The notes under the pieces are model-generated. The model worked only from the letters and a program-made list of their open reading frames with translations. It ran no database searches and was not told where the DNA came from. Source: Cytophagales bacterium (GTDB taxonomy: Bacteria > Bacteroidota > Bacteroidia > Cytophagales > Bernardetiaceae). From it: 64,000 bases of DNA. Every line of letters begins with the position of its first letter. Positions within the stretch are counted from its first letter, which is position 1. A program made the position numbers and the translations under genes. The DNA lies in assembly GCA_013299045.1 (NCBI GenBank), contig JAAFJX010000003.1:1-64000 (forward strand), given 5' to 3'. Of this stretch, positions 45,275 through 54,761 are shown in pieces.

Positions 45275-47362
45275 CTAACGAATGATTTGCGTCTTTTGCT
45301 GATAAACACCTTTTGAGGTTTCTACACGCACCAAGTAGATACCATTTGGCACGTTATCCAACTTTATGTTTGTTTCAAAAGCATTTTTAACCTTTTTGAG
45401 GTCTTGTTGATACACGACCTGCCCAAGTGTATTCAAAACTTGCAAAGATTTGAATAAGGCAGCTGTACCGTCTGCTTTTATGTTGAAAACACCTTGACTT
45501 GGATTAGGAAATAGCTTTATGCTAATCCGCTCATCTGTATTTTCTCCCAAAATGATAGAAGGACGCACAGTAACCAAATTAGAACTTGTGCCGTATTCAT
45601 AGCTAACTTCACCGTTCAAGTCTGCCAGAACTGGTCGCAAAATGAAAGTATAATTGCGTCCATTCAAAAGACCTGATACTGTAAAATTAGCTTCCTTTGT
45701 TCTACCTGCTTTCAATAACTGAGTAAGACTATCATAACCATAAACGTCATAAGCAGCAATACCTTGCTCAGGTTTAGCAGCATTCCAGCTTAAATAGACT
45801 TTTTCGCTGCCTGGCTCACCTACCAAAACAGGTATGTATGGGTCTTCAAAGCCAATAGGAATAGGTGAGGTTACACGAATCGTATCAAAAACAGTACAAG
45901 GGAACATCTCTACCTGCAAGATGTATTCGCCCGGTGATGTAAATGCTACGCTATCGCCAAAGGCAAAAGGAGCAAATGGATAAGCATCTTGGCGATACCA
46001 TCTATAAATGGTGTCTGAAACTACGTAACCGCTCGAAACAACCGCTCTGAAACCAAGTGGTGTATAAACAGCAGAATCGCCTATGTATCTGGTATCCATT
46101 ACAGGCTCGGTTGATTTCCCTACATTCAATTTAAAAGGGTCAAGCTCTGTTAAAATGATGCTATCACGTTGGGTACAAGGCACAGGCGGAACAGTGCCAG
46201 GGATAAATACAGTGCCTTCCCCCCAATAAAGACCAGGGCCATTGACAACAATAGATTTTCCGGTTGAGCCATCAGACCAAAGATAGCTCTCATAGCCATC
46301 TGGTGCGTTCAGAGTAAATGGGAAAGAGATGCTACCTGTTCCTTTACAGATGATTTGGTCTGGGCCGAAACGAAAGCCTAATGCACCCAAAGCGACGGGT
46401 AAGTCTTCGTCAGCAAGAACATAGGCGTAGGAAATGCTAATTTTTTCTCCTGGTTCTATTGTTCCCAATGAAAAGCCCAGGCCAATCCCGCAGTCACAAA
46501 AAAGGCTAGCGCCCTCAATAACACTACGAGTAGGAGAGCAAGTATGGGCAACAGAGTTGAAATAGCCTTCTATAGGAGCTTGTGTTGTAAAGCAACCAAA
46601 ACTTGCTCTTGAACGGCAATCGCGTGCGCCCAATCCTAAAAAGCAGCCTAAGTTAGACACCGCACGGACAAGCGCATTCTGGTCTCCTGTGCCGCTAGGT
46701 CTGTCCACGACTGTATTGGTAGTATTGAATGAACCACCTGGCCATTGTACATCATTATCTGGATCTACATTACGCGCATAAAAGAGATTGTTCATGGGGG
46801 CAGTAGTGGTGTTTGTAATGTCTACAATGGTTACAATATAGAGAGAGTCTATATAAACATTAGTGGTTTGGCGAACACGCAAACCTGCTGCAGCGCCTAC
46901 GGCTGTAGTGCCTTCCCAGACAACAGTAATGATGCCGGGAGCCATTGTATGCGAAAGAATACCACCGGGAATAGGGCCTGCTGTTACACCAAGACCTGTA
47001 TTGCAAGCTGTGTTCGTATTGATATAAGAAGCGCCATTGGCCTGAATGCCCCAGCCTTCTTCAGGTGTGCCTGGCGTGAAGTAGTCGCCACAAAAATTGG
47101 GTAAAGCCCCAGGGCCAGCAGTTCCCCAGCCATTTTTGGGTGAGTCTGCCACGAAGCCGAATTGTGCAGGTACGTTCGGGTGGTAGCCTAAAGGCGGAGC
47201 TGCATTCGCACCATAAACTCCACAACGATTGATACCCAATTCTACGAAACTACCTTGCATGAAAGCATTTGTACCAACAATTTGGGCGTAAGACGGAGCG
47301 ACTAAGTAAAGTAACCATAGGCTCAGAAGGCCTGTCATTACCAAAATATTATTCTTATTCAT
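45275..47362 (-). CDS. Secreted protein with T9SS type A sorting domain
   Basis: 695 residues. A signal peptide (LLSLWLLYLVAPSYA, cut before QIVG) precedes a Gly/Thr/Asn-rich N-terminal domain of about 320 residues with several Cys pairs. An Ig-like/PKD-like region follows with WSDGSTGKSIVVNGPGLYWGE, then a fibronectin type III-like segment (KVYLSWNAAKPEQGIAAYDVYGYDSL). The C-terminal 80 residues form a type A sorting domain (IKLFPNPSQGVFNI ... IYLVRVETSKGVYQQKTQIIR). It is exported through the type IX system, consistent with sprA at 12.6 kb. The N-terminal domain has no catalytic motif I recognise. A small exported protein gene is 34 bases upstream. Confidence 0.9.
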   Translation of the reverse strand: MNKNNILVMTGLLSLWLLYLVAPSYAQIVGTNAFMQGSFVELGINRCGVYGANAAPPLGYHPNVPAQFGFVADSPKNGWGTAGPGALPNFCGDYFTPGTPEEGWGIQANGASYINTNTACNTGLGVTAGPIPGGILSHTMAPGIITVVWEGTTAVGAAAGLRVRQTTNVYIDSLYIVTIVDITNTTTAPMNNLFYARNVDPDNDVQWPGGSFNTTNTVVDRPSGTGDQNALVRAVSNLGCFLGLGARDCRSRASFGCFTTQAPIEGYFNSVAHTCSPTRSVIEGASLFCDCGIGLGFSLGTIEPGEKISISYAYVLADEDLPVALGALGFRFGPDQIICKGTGSISFPFTLNAPDGYESYLWSDGSTGKSIVVNGPGLYWGEGTVFIPGTVPPVPCTQRDSIILTELDPFKLNVGKSTEPVMDTRYIGDSAVYTPLGFRAVVSSGYVVSDTIYRWYRQDAYPFAPFAFGDSVAFTSPGEYILQVEMFPCTVFDTIRVTSPIPIGFEDPYIPVLVGEPGSEKVYLSWNAAKPEQGIAAYDVYGYDSLTQLLKAGRTKEANFTVSGLLNGRNYTFILRPVLADLNGEVSYEYGTSSNLVTVRPSIILGENTDERISIKLFPNPSQGVFNIKADGTAALFKSLQVLNTLGQVVYQQDLKKVKNAFETNIKLDNVPNGIYLVRVETSKGVYQQKTQIIR

Positions 47363-47396
47363 TAGGATATTTTGGAATTAGTACGATGAAATATTT

Positions 47397-47777
47397 TCAC
47401 AGAATTGAGTTGTAATAGGCCAAATGTGTAGAATTTCTCTCCTCAAAATAGGCATTCCAAGTAGCGACTGTCCATGCAGTTGTATCAGAGCAAGTGATGT
47501 TCAGAGTTATTCTGATAGTCTTTGCCTCAAAATTTAAATCGCTACATTTAACAATGTTGTTATTAAGAATTCTGAAGAATAAATCAGCCTTGTCAGAATT
47601 AGGAAAGTCTAAGCCGCTAAAATTAAGCGTATAACTACTTGTAAGCGTGGAGGCAGGCTCTATCTTAATTTCAATTCCTGAAGCGCTCGGGTTAAGAATC
47701 ATTTGAGCTTTGGCTTCGCCAGCGCATAAAAACCATATAAAGCTCAGCATAAACAATAGGTATATGGTCTTTTTCAT
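47397..47777 (-). CDS. Small exported protein of unknown function
   Basis: 126 residues with a signal peptide (IYLLFMLSFIWFLCAGEAKA). The mature 100 residues appear beta-rich (IEIKIEPASTLTSSYTLNFSG, IRITLNITCSDTTAWTVATWNAYFEE), with two Cys residues that could form one disulphide. No family is recognised. It lies 34 bases before the T9SS sorting-domain protein on the same strand and may be co-transcribed with it. Confidence 0.65.
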   Translation of the reverse strand: MKKTIYLLFMLSFIWFLCAGEAKAQMILNPSASGIEIKIEPASTLTSSYTLNFSGLDFPNSDKADLFFRILNNNIVKCSDLNFEAKTIRITLNITCSDTTAWTVATWNAYFEERNSTHLAYYNSIL

Positions 47778-48015
47778 TGATTAGTCGTTTTTTAGGTACA
47801 GGATTTTAAATTTCCTACACGATTACGTATAGTACCTGCAAATTAAAAACCTTTAAAATACATAAACAAAAAAAAGGATTATTTATAAATCACTTTTGAG
47901 TAAAAAAATAAAATATCGTTTGAGTTAATCTTCTCTAAAAGAACACTTATCAAGATGTATGCAAGGTTAATTGAACAAGCGTATGGGTTATCTCGTACAG
48001 AGCTATTACCAGCGC

Positions 48016-48627
48016 TTAGTTCTTATAGTAAGGTTTAAGAATACTGAGCTGTTGGCTTGAGCAGCGCCCAGACTCTGCTGCAAATTTGGCTATTAGGCGC
48101 AGCAAATCAGGCTCTAGCTCGGTGTTTGGCGCTAGGCTGATTTGCTTACAAATACTAGTCAGGTCTTCTGCCAGATGATTATGACCTAAAAATGGGGGTA
48201 GGTTATGCTCCATAGAAAAGCGCAAATAGCGTATCTCTACATCAATGGGGTCGGCTTTGATGGCAGCAGCCAAATTCTTTGCTGCTTTATTGACCCAGGC
48301 AACTTTGGTGTAAGGATTCCAAACGTGCTTTGCTTTTAGTCCTTCTGTTGCACCTAAATAGGCCAATACAAACGCATTAGCTGGCTTAAATTGCACCAAC
48401 TGCTCGTGTAAATCATCTGTTTTTGAAGCGCTTTCTATGGCGGCAGAATAGAGTTTGCGAATGGCGGATGGGGTCATGCTTTGGGCGGCTGCTTCTGAGA
48501 TAGTTGAGTAGAAAAATACAAAAGATAAAACCAGATATACCCACGTTTGTTTTATGTATTTTAGAGAGTAAAAAGGTCTTTTTGAGCAATACAATACAGC
48601 GGGAATATTTTTTTTGGGAAGAGCCAT
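48016..48627 (-). CDS. Exported or membrane-anchored protein of unknown function
   Basis: 203 residues. A hydrophobic helix near residues 29-48 (WVYLVLSFVFFYSTISEAAAQ) looks like a signal peptide after a long N-terminal extension, so the true start may be internal. The rest is helical with Ala/Leu/Lys-rich segments (RKLYSAAIESASKTDDLHEQLVQF, NKAAKNLAAAIKADPIDVEIRYLR), reminiscent of a TPR-like fold. It follows the TonB-dependent receptor by 26 bases, so the two probably work together, but no function can be named. Confidence 0.65.
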   Translation of the reverse strand: MALPKKNIPAVLYCSKRPFYSLKYIKQTWVYLVLSFVFFYSTISEAAAQSMTPSAIRKLYSAAIESASKTDDLHEQLVQFKPANAFVLAYLGATEGLKAKHVWNPYTKVAWVNKAAKNLAAAIKADPIDVEIRYLRFSMEHNLPPFLGHNHLAEDLTSICKQISLAPNTELEPDLLRLIAKFAAESGRCSSQQLSILKPYYKN

Positions 48628-48653
48628 TATCTGTATCAGTTGAAATAAATCTT

Positions 48654-50987
48654 TTATTTTTTGTGCCCAAACCTAAAGTTATAAGTGATGGCCGGAATAA
48701 TCGGGAAGAGAGATACCTGCTTGGCCTTGAAGCCTGTGGTCTGGTCTGTATCAGGATTCTTAGTCTCCTCAAAATAAACAAAAAACGGATTCATACGACT
48801 ATAGGCGTTATAGACGCTCAACGTAAGGTCAGACTCACCCCAGCGCGGGAAGAAGTGCCATATCAGCCCCAAATCTAAGCGATGATAAGGACGCAGCCTG
48901 AAAGCGTTGCGGTCTGAATATTCAGGAATTACGCCTATTGGTGAACCTGGTATGTCTTGAATCACATAACGGCCAATAGGCAAGGTAATGGCATTTCCTG
49001 TGCCATAAACCCATGTACCACTCAATGTCCAGCGTTTGTTAAACTGGTGCATGATAACCACAGAAGCATCGTGGCGGCGGTCGTAGCGATAGGGAAAGGC
49101 GCGGTTATCGTTCAGGCTAGGAAAACGACGGTAGCTCCAAGAGAGCGTGTAGCCTATCCAACCAGTTGTTTTGCCTCGTTTTTTTTCTAAATAAATTTCA
49201 TTGCCATAAGCCCAACCACGCCCAAAAACAAATTCTTGGTCTAGGTTAGGGTTCACGAAAAGATTTGCGCCATCGCGAAAGTCAATTTGACGTTGCATAT
49301 CTTTGAAATACAACTCATTGGTAAAAAGAAACTTGCCATCGCCAAAGGTAAGACTTATACCAGCAGCTACTTGTTGTGAGATTTGTGGCTTAACGCGCCC
49401 GCTTGAAGGATACCAAATATCAGTGGGCAAGCTGGCTCCAGAGTTGGCCACCAAGTGCATGTATTGAAGCATTCGTGCATAACTTATTTTGGCTGAAAAG
49501 TTGCTCCTAAACGCCCATTTCATAGAAAAACGCGGTTCAAGACCCGCATAGCGTGCCGAATCGTTCAAAAAGCCTGAAACACGTGTGCCTAAATCCAAGC
49601 TCAGTTTTTCATTGACTTTAAATTGGTCATTAAAATAAACTGCTGCCTCTTGTGCCTCATATCTATTGCCTGCATTGAATGATACTGTGCCATCGCTATT
49701 GTTAGCGTTTAGACGGCCAATATCAAAACTATGATGCTCCACCTGCGCGCCAAATTTGATATAGTGTTGTGGATTGGCATAATAATCAAAGTCGCTTTTC
49801 AGACGGAAGTCGCGTACACCTGACCCTATGCTGAATGAAAACACGTCAAACTTATTCGTGATGTTGTATTGGTAGTCTGAAAAAACGAAGGTGTTGTTCA
49901 TAAATAACTTTGGCGAAATAACCCTGTTCCAGCGCACGGTGGAGGTGGCATTGCCCCATCTAAAGTCAAAATTAAAACCTCCTGGTGAATTAAAACCGAA
50001 TACATCGCGCCCAAAATAACCTGAAACAAATATCTTATCGCGCTTGCTCAGTGTGGCGTTGAACTTGAGATTGGCATCATAAAAATAGTAAGCCGGAATC
50101 CTGTTCCAGTCTGGGTTGTTCTTTTGTGCTTCGTTCAAAAGTTCTGTAAACACATCAAAATAAGTACGCCTAACAGCCACAACCAAAGATGCTTTGTCCT
50201 TAACTATTGGAATTTCAAGCGTTAAGCGAGAGGCAATTAGGCCTATACCGCCCTGTGCTGAGAACTTTTTGCGATTGCCCTCTTTTAAGCGAACATCAAC
50301 CACAGACGACAAGCGCCCACCGTACTGTGCCGGAAAATCGCCTTTATAGAGCTGCACGTTACGAACAGCGTCAGAATTAAAAATACTAAAAAAACCGAAC
50401 AAGTGTGCTGCATTATAAACAATGGCCTCGTCTAGCAGTATCAAGTTCTGGTCAGGGCCGCCTCCACGTACATAAAGCCCTGATGTACCTTCCCCGCCCG
50501 ACTGTACGCCCGGTTTAAGTTGGAGGATTTTGATGAGGTCTACTTCCCCAAAAACCACAGGAATCCGACGTGCTTCTTCGGGCGTAAGCTCTACAATAGA
50601 CATCTGTGTATCTTGCACTTTTTCTTGGTAGGATTCGCCAATAACGATTACCTCTTCAAGCATAATCTCATCTAAAAGCGCAACATTCAATACTGTATCT
50701 TTCTGAAAATCAACTGTTAAACTAAAATTTTTGTACCCTACAAATGAAAATTTAACTTGCTGCCTACCTGCTGGAAAAGTTAGAGAATAAAAGCCATACT
50801 CGTTGGCCGCTACGCCCTTGGTTGTTCCTACAAGAGCGCAAGTAGCACCTGTAAGAAACTCACCAGTGAGGGAGTCTCGCACTGTGCCGCTCAGGGTAAT
50901 ATTCGTTCGTTTAGGAGTTATTTGAGCTAGTAGGGAATGACTAGAAAACAGACAAAAAAGGCTGAGTAGTGCTAAGAAGATGCGCAT
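48654..50987 (-). CDS. TonB-dependent outer membrane receptor
   Basis: 777 residues. A signal peptide (LALLSLFCLFSSHSLLA) precedes a carboxypeptidase-regulatory-like domain (residues 28-115, NITLSGTVRDSLTGEFLTGATCALVGTTKG). The plug domain follows (about 120-240), then a 22-strand barrel. The plug shows LYVRGGGPDQNLILLDEAIVYNAAHLFGFFSIFNSDAVRNVQLYKG, with the YGGRLSSVVDVRLKEG segment. Ligand unknown; no SusD partner, so it is not a standard SusCD glycan system. A small exported protein gene follows at 26 bases. The terminal aromatic strand (IPAITYNFRFGHKK) is complete. Confidence 0.93.
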   Translation of the reverse strand: MRIFLALLSLFCLFSSHSLLAQITPKRTNITLSGTVRDSLTGEFLTGATCALVGTTKGVAANEYGFYSLTFPAGRQQVKFSFVGYKNFSLTVDFQKDTVLNVALLDEIMLEEVIVIGESYQEKVQDTQMSIVELTPEEARRIPVVFGEVDLIKILQLKPGVQSGGEGTSGLYVRGGGPDQNLILLDEAIVYNAAHLFGFFSIFNSDAVRNVQLYKGDFPAQYGGRLSSVVDVRLKEGNRKKFSAQGGIGLIASRLTLEIPIVKDKASLVVAVRRTYFDVFTELLNEAQKNNPDWNRIPAYYFYDANLKFNATLSKRDKIFVSGYFGRDVFGFNSPGGFNFDFRWGNATSTVRWNRVISPKLFMNNTFVFSDYQYNITNKFDVFSFSIGSGVRDFRLKSDFDYYANPQHYIKFGAQVEHHSFDIGRLNANNSDGTVSFNAGNRYEAQEAAVYFNDQFKVNEKLSLDLGTRVSGFLNDSARYAGLEPRFSMKWAFRSNFSAKISYARMLQYMHLVANSGASLPTDIWYPSSGRVKPQISQQVAAGISLTFGDGKFLFTNELYFKDMQRQIDFRDGANLFVNPNLDQEFVFGRGWAYGNEIYLEKKRGKTTGWIGYTLSWSYRRFPSLNDNRAFPYRYDRRHDASVVIMHQFNKRWTLSGTWVYGTGNAITLPIGRYVIQDIPGSPIGVIPEYSDRNAFRLRPYHRLDLGLIWHFFPRWGESDLTLSVYNAYSRMNPFFVYFEETKNPDTDQTTGFKAKQVSLFPIIPAITYNFRFGHKK

Positions 50988-51141
50988 TTAGGTTCTGAAG
51001 TGCTATTTGCAGTCTTTTTGCCAAGTAGGGGCTACTCTGCTAAAGGCTACGGAGTTGGATTGTATGGAAAGTGAAGTAAAAAAACTTCGTAAGCAAAGGA
51101 TATTTAGCATCTTGGCTTTTCTATCAAAAAAGTGATGCCTT

Positions 51142-51567
51142 TTATAGTAAACCTACTTCGCGTGAAAAGTGCAGAGATGCCACTTCTAAACCGCAGTTTA
51201 AGTATAAACGGTGAGCGTCTTTTCGCTGAAAACCTGAGTCTAATGATAAGTTATCGTAACCATTTTCTTTTGCATACTTTTTTAAATAATCCATCAAAAG
51301 TGCAGCATAGCCCTTTTTGCGGTGTGCGGAATGCGTGGCCAAATCATCAATGTAAAGCGTTTTGCCGCTAAACAAGAAGTTCAGTGTACGAAAACCAGCC
51401 ACCGAGTAGGCCAGTTTATCATCGCCAACATAGATGGCTTCATAGCCTTCCACAAAAAGTTGGGGCAGCATAGTACGTAAGCGCGTGGGGGTTAGATGAG
51501 GGCGCAGCTCCAAAAGAGCAGGAATCAGCTTATCAATGTCGGCAGTGGTGGCGTGTAATACGTTCAT
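51142..51567 (-). CDS. GNAT-family N-acetyltransferase
   Basis: 141 residues with the GCN5-related fold: a helical start (ADIDKLIPALLELRPHLTP), the V....G....L.D.A motif (YIDDLATHSAHRKKGYAALLMDYLKKYAKENGY) containing the acetyl-CoA loop RKKGYA, and a C-terminal strand (SLDSGFQRKDAHRLYLNCGLE). Substrate unknown. The ATG at 51567 gives the expected short N-terminus; upstream codons to 51612 are in frame but unlikely. Monocistronic in appearance. Confidence 0.9.
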   Translation of the reverse strand: MNVLHATTADIDKLIPALLELRPHLTPTRLRTMLPQLFVEGYEAIYVGDDKLAYSVAGFRTLNFLFSGKTLYIDDLATHSAHRKKGYAALLMDYLKKYAKENGYDNLSLDSGFQRKDAHRLYLNCGLEVASLHFSREVGLL

Positions 51568-51744
51568 TGAGCGTGTTTTTTCGGTTAAGAAGAATATTGC
51601 AGCAAATTTCAAAATTTTCTTGTATTATTCAAGTGAATGGTATAAATTTAGCACTGGTTTATATAAAAAAGTCATTCTTTTTTCTTTAAAAGGAACTCAA
51701 AAGCATTAATAACCAATTATTTACTATTTTTAACTGAAAGTTTG

Positions 51745-52251
51745 ATGAGAATCTGTACGACACCACGCCTTGTTGTCTTTTTGGTTTATGCTTTTCTAAT
51801 GCTATACGCACAGAGTCTTTTAGCAAATGATAAGATGAATGCTCTACGTGAACGTGTAGCGGCTATTCTTGCTCATACAGAGGCTTTTCCGCTCACGGAT
51901 TGCTCCGAGGCGCGTCTATTACTGGAAGCCAATAACTTGGAGGTAACAGAAGGAGCAGAGGCTTGTATTTTAGATGAGTACACCCACTTTTGGGCGCTCA
52001 AAGTAAGCTACAAAACAGAAACAGGCACTGACTGCATGATATGTACGTTTGACTACGATGGACTCCTTTTAGATAAAATTCAAATACCTGTTTATGAAGT
52101 ATTTGCTCAGAATAATTCAAACAAAACAGTTCTGATTGACGACGGACTAACCATTAAAACCAGCTTCATAGATATCAAAAACCCGCTCCGAACTTGCTAC
52201 AAAGCCTTGTTTCAAATACAAAACAGCGGTGAAATTACGGAAGTTAAGTAG
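51745..52251 (+). CDS. Exported protein of unknown function
   Basis: 168 residues with a signal peptide (LVVFLVYAFLMLYAQSLLA). The mature part has four Cys residues (LTDCSEARLLLEANNLEVTEGAEACI, GTDCMICTFDYDGLLL), suggesting disulphides. No family recognised. The ATG at 51745 follows a TTG in frame. It lies 17 bases before the PP2C-like phosphatase gene, so the two are probably co-transcribed; whether the products interact cannot be inferred since one is exported and the other cytoplasmic. Confidence 0.7.
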   Translation: MRICTTPRLVVFLVYAFLMLYAQSLLANDKMNALRERVAAILAHTEAFPLTDCSEARLLLEANNLEVTEGAEACILDEYTHFWALKVSYKTETGTDCMICTFDYDGLLLDKIQIPVYEVFAQNNSNKTVLIDDGLTIKTSFIDIKNPLRTCYKALFQIQNSGEITEVK

Positions 52252-52268
52252 CCTTAAAGTTCTTAAAG

Positions 52269-53003
52269 ATGTTTAAAACCAATACTTACACGCTGCTCAA
52301 AAGAGGGCAGTCTCACCCCAGTTGCTGCGAGGACGCACTATGGGCTGCTGAATGGCAGGGGCTTTGTGTTGGTGCAGTGTCTGATGGCTGCTCTAGTGGC
52401 GTGCGCTCGCATTTTGCCTCAGCGCTTACCATAAAAATTTTGCAAATGGCTCTCAAAAAGCAAGCGATAAGCCATGATAAAGAGAATTTAGCCTACTTGG
52501 GTGCAAAATGGATAGCCGATTTCTACGAAGGCATGGCCGCAGCAAGTGCATTTTTAGAACTTGAACAACAGGAACTTCTAGCAACCCTTATGGTCGCTAT
52601 CATGAATCCTCAAACACAAAAAGCATGGATTCTAGCGCTTGGAGACGGTCTTTGGGCAGTTAATGAACAAATTGAAGAAATCAATCAAGATAATCAGCCG
52701 CACTATCCTATTTATGACCTCGAGAATCCCCATTTTCAGGCTTATGAATGGGCACTTAGCAATGGGAAAAACCTTACGGAGGTACAAAACTTAGCCATTT
52801 CTACAGACGGTGTAGCCTCTTTTCTTTCAGCAACAAATACAAATGTTACTAGCTTAGAACCAATCAGTTATATGCTGACAGATAGCCATTTGGCACACCT
52901 CAACCAAATGTTACAGCGTAAGTATAACATTTTGAACACCCAGCACAAGCTATCTGCTTTTGACGACGTGGGTATAGTGCGGTTTATGCTGCAAAAATAT
53001 TAA
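52269..53003 (+). CDS. PP2C-like serine/threonine protein phosphatase
   Basis: 244 residues, stand-alone PP2C domain without membrane helix. Metal-binding motifs are CCEDALWAAEW, VGAVSDGCSSGVRSH and ALGDGLWAVNE, and the C-terminal FDDVGIVRFML matches the DD.T/V signature. The first Cys pair (HPSCCED) replaces the usual NED start of PP2Cs, so metal ligation is slightly atypical. It dephosphorylates phosphoserine or phosphothreonine; no cognate kinase is in view. It converges with bioD across 20 bases. Confidence 0.85.
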   Translation: MFKTNTYTLLKRGQSHPSCCEDALWAAEWQGLCVGAVSDGCSSGVRSHFASALTIKILQMALKKQAISHDKENLAYLGAKWIADFYEGMAAASAFLELEQQELLATLMVAIMNPQTQKAWILALGDGLWAVNEQIEEINQDNQPHYPIYDLENPHFQAYEWALSNGKNLTEVQNLAISTDGVASFLSATNTNVTSLEPISYMLTDSHLAHLNQMLQRKYNILNTQHKLSAFDDVGIVRFMLQKY

Positions 53004-53023
53004 CTTTGAACGAAACGCTCATC

Positions 53024-53653
53024 TCAAAATACTTCTTCTACCAAACGCCTGCGCAGCAAATCAATATGAGTCTGTAACGTGGCCGTGCTAAAAGAAGTTA
53101 ATTGTGGCAAATGATACAGTTGTTTTAGGGAGCTGTTTTTCAGGATAATATCTGGTGTTGGGCTGCCCGCTTCTTGGTTAAAAACAACATAGCGACATGG
53201 TATTTGTTGCTTTTCTAACTCTCTTATACTCAGCAAAGTATGATTAATGCTGCCCAAATAAATATTGGCAACAAGTATGACCTCAGCCTGAAATTTTTTG
53301 GCCAAATCAATAACAAAATCGCCGCTTTTATTGAGCGGAACAAGCAAGCCCCCAGCTCCTTCAATGACAAGCGGCTTATCATGTGCTGGGCACTCAAAGT
53401 CGCTTAGTTTTATGACAACATTCTCTTTCTGAGCAGCCAAATGTGGTGAAGCAGGCATCTGCAATGCGTATCTCTCCTGATGTACGTGTACGTGAGGCAC
53501 AAGCCTGCGTACTGTGTCTGCATCAGTAGGAATGCCCGCTTGCACAGGCTTCCAATAGTCCGCATTCATAGCGGCAGCCAAAAGAGCCGCAAAAATAGTT
53601 TTTCCACTGTCTGTAGAAATTCCTGTAACAAAATAGCGTTTAGGCGACTGCAT
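53024..53653 (-). CDS. bioD: Dethiobiotin synthetase
   Basis: 209 residues. It closes the ureido ring of dethiobiotin from DAPA, CO2 and ATP in biotin synthesis. The P-loop is TGISTDSGKT (Lys18), followed by KPVQAG (DAPA and carbamate site) and EGAGGLLVPL. It lies 6 bases after the Wza-like lipoprotein gene, an unusual partner, and no other bio genes are visible. In the same window accB supplies a biotin acceptor. Confidence 0.95.
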   Translation of the reverse strand: MQSPKRYFVTGISTDSGKTIFAALLAAAMNADYWKPVQAGIPTDADTVRRLVPHVHVHQERYALQMPASPHLAAQKENVVIKLSDFECPAHDKPLVIEGAGGLLVPLNKSGDFVIDLAKKFQAEVILVANIYLGSINHTLLSIRELEKQQIPCRYVVFNQEAGSPTPDIILKNSSLKQLYHLPQLTSFSTATLQTHIDLLRRRLVEEVF

Positions 53654-53659
53654 AAATAA

Positions 53660-54481
53660 TCAGCGAGGTTGGCTTAAAAGCACCAAGAGCGTCAAGATAA
53701 GCGAGGCAATACCTGTAATAGAGCCAATGACGCTGTTGGCTACAAAAACCGCATCTTGTGGCTTTCTATAATGGTCTAGCACAATGATATCGCCTGGTAT
53801 AAGCACTGTTTCGGCCTGTTTGAGGCTGCTCCAATCGCTCAAATTAACCACCATGAGCTGGGGGTCGCCCTCGTCATAGCCTCTAATAATTTTAACAGCG
53901 TCATAACGACTTGCTTTTGTAATTTCGGCGGGCACAAGCGCCAAAAATTCAAAAATAGAAATGTTTTCATCTTCTAGCGTAATGACCTTGCCCCCTGAAA
54001 GACCACCAAAAACAGTTATTCTCTTATTCAAAAATCTTACTTTTATATAAGGGTCGGTATAGAACTTTGAATAACGTTTACGCAATAGGCTATCAATTTG
54101 AGAAATCGTTTTGTCTAGTACATACACACTGTCTATCATTGGCAAATGCAACTGCCCATTTTCATTGACTTGATATTTAACTACTTTCTCAGATACTTCT
54201 ATTGTGTTGTTCTTTGGTTCGTAGCGTTCGCCTGTAGGCACATCGCTGTAAGGGTCAATCAAAATTTCACCCTTATTAGCCTGAACGTCAATGGCTAAGT
54301 AATCAAATTTTTTAACGCGGTAGTTCTTTTGAACATCTGCCACTCGTGCTTTGAAAGCCGCATTGGAGAAATTTTCATCTGTTTGTAGCAACCGAGTAGT
54401 GCGCCAAGGGTCTCCGCAGGAGCTTAAAACCGAAATAAGTAGCGGAAAAAAGGCTATTCTAAGCAAGAATTTAGCAGTCAT
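53660..54481 (-). CDS. Polysaccharide export (Wza/SLBB-like) lipoprotein
   Basis: 273 residues with a lipoprotein signal (FPLLISVLSSCGD). A poly_export domain covers about residues 55-135 (VKKFDYLAIDVQANKGEILIDP, KYQVNENGQLHLPMIDSVYVLDKTISQIDSLLRKRYSKFYTDPYIKVRFLNKRITVFGG), followed by an SLBB-like segment (VITLEDENISIFEFLALVPAEITKASRYDAVKIIRG) and a C-terminal membrane helix (SVIGSITGIASLILTLLVLLS). It would form part of an outer membrane polysaccharide channel. No other capsule genes are adjacent. Confidence 0.9.
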   Translation of the reverse strand: MTAKFLLRIAFFPLLISVLSSCGDPWRTTRLLQTDENFSNAAFKARVADVQKNYRVKKFDYLAIDVQANKGEILIDPYSDVPTGERYEPKNNTIEVSEKVVKYQVNENGQLHLPMIDSVYVLDKTISQIDSLLRKRYSKFYTDPYIKVRFLNKRITVFGGLSGGKVITLEDENISIFEFLALVPAEITKASRYDAVKIIRGYDEGDPQLMVVNLSDWSSLKQAETVLIPGDIIVLDHYRKPQDAVFVANSVIGSITGIASLILTLLVLLSQPR

Positions 54482-54761
54482 TGAGAATGTTTTTTGTATT
54501 TTCGTGCAATATTAATGCTAAAAAAGTCGTTGTGCGAAAATCTTTTACTTTATTCTGTAAAAATATAGTTTTGAATATCTTGATACATCTTTGTCTTCAT
54601 GTTTTTTGTCATAAAGTCAATACTCCCCAAAAAATGACAGTACAAAACTGCTCCCAGCATCTAACTTTATTATTGGCCGATGAGTCTATTAGAGTTCATT
54701 AAAGACTATCAAAATACTTTTGATGTTTATGACAAATAAAACAAACATTCAGGTCTATTTA
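54482..54761. other. AT-rich gap, no gene
   Basis: About 280 bases upstream of the Wza-like gene with no supported gene. A 73-codon plus-strand frame starting at TTG (54481) shows no family features. The promoter of the Wza-like gene should lie here but no clear TTTG/TAnnTTTG pair is evident. Confidence 0.35.

Noticed and set aside
54481-54702. 73-codon plus-strand frame starting at TTG
   Set aside because: Non-ATG start, no domain, ends near repeat locus 4, and overlaps the promoter region of the Wza-like gene on the other strand.
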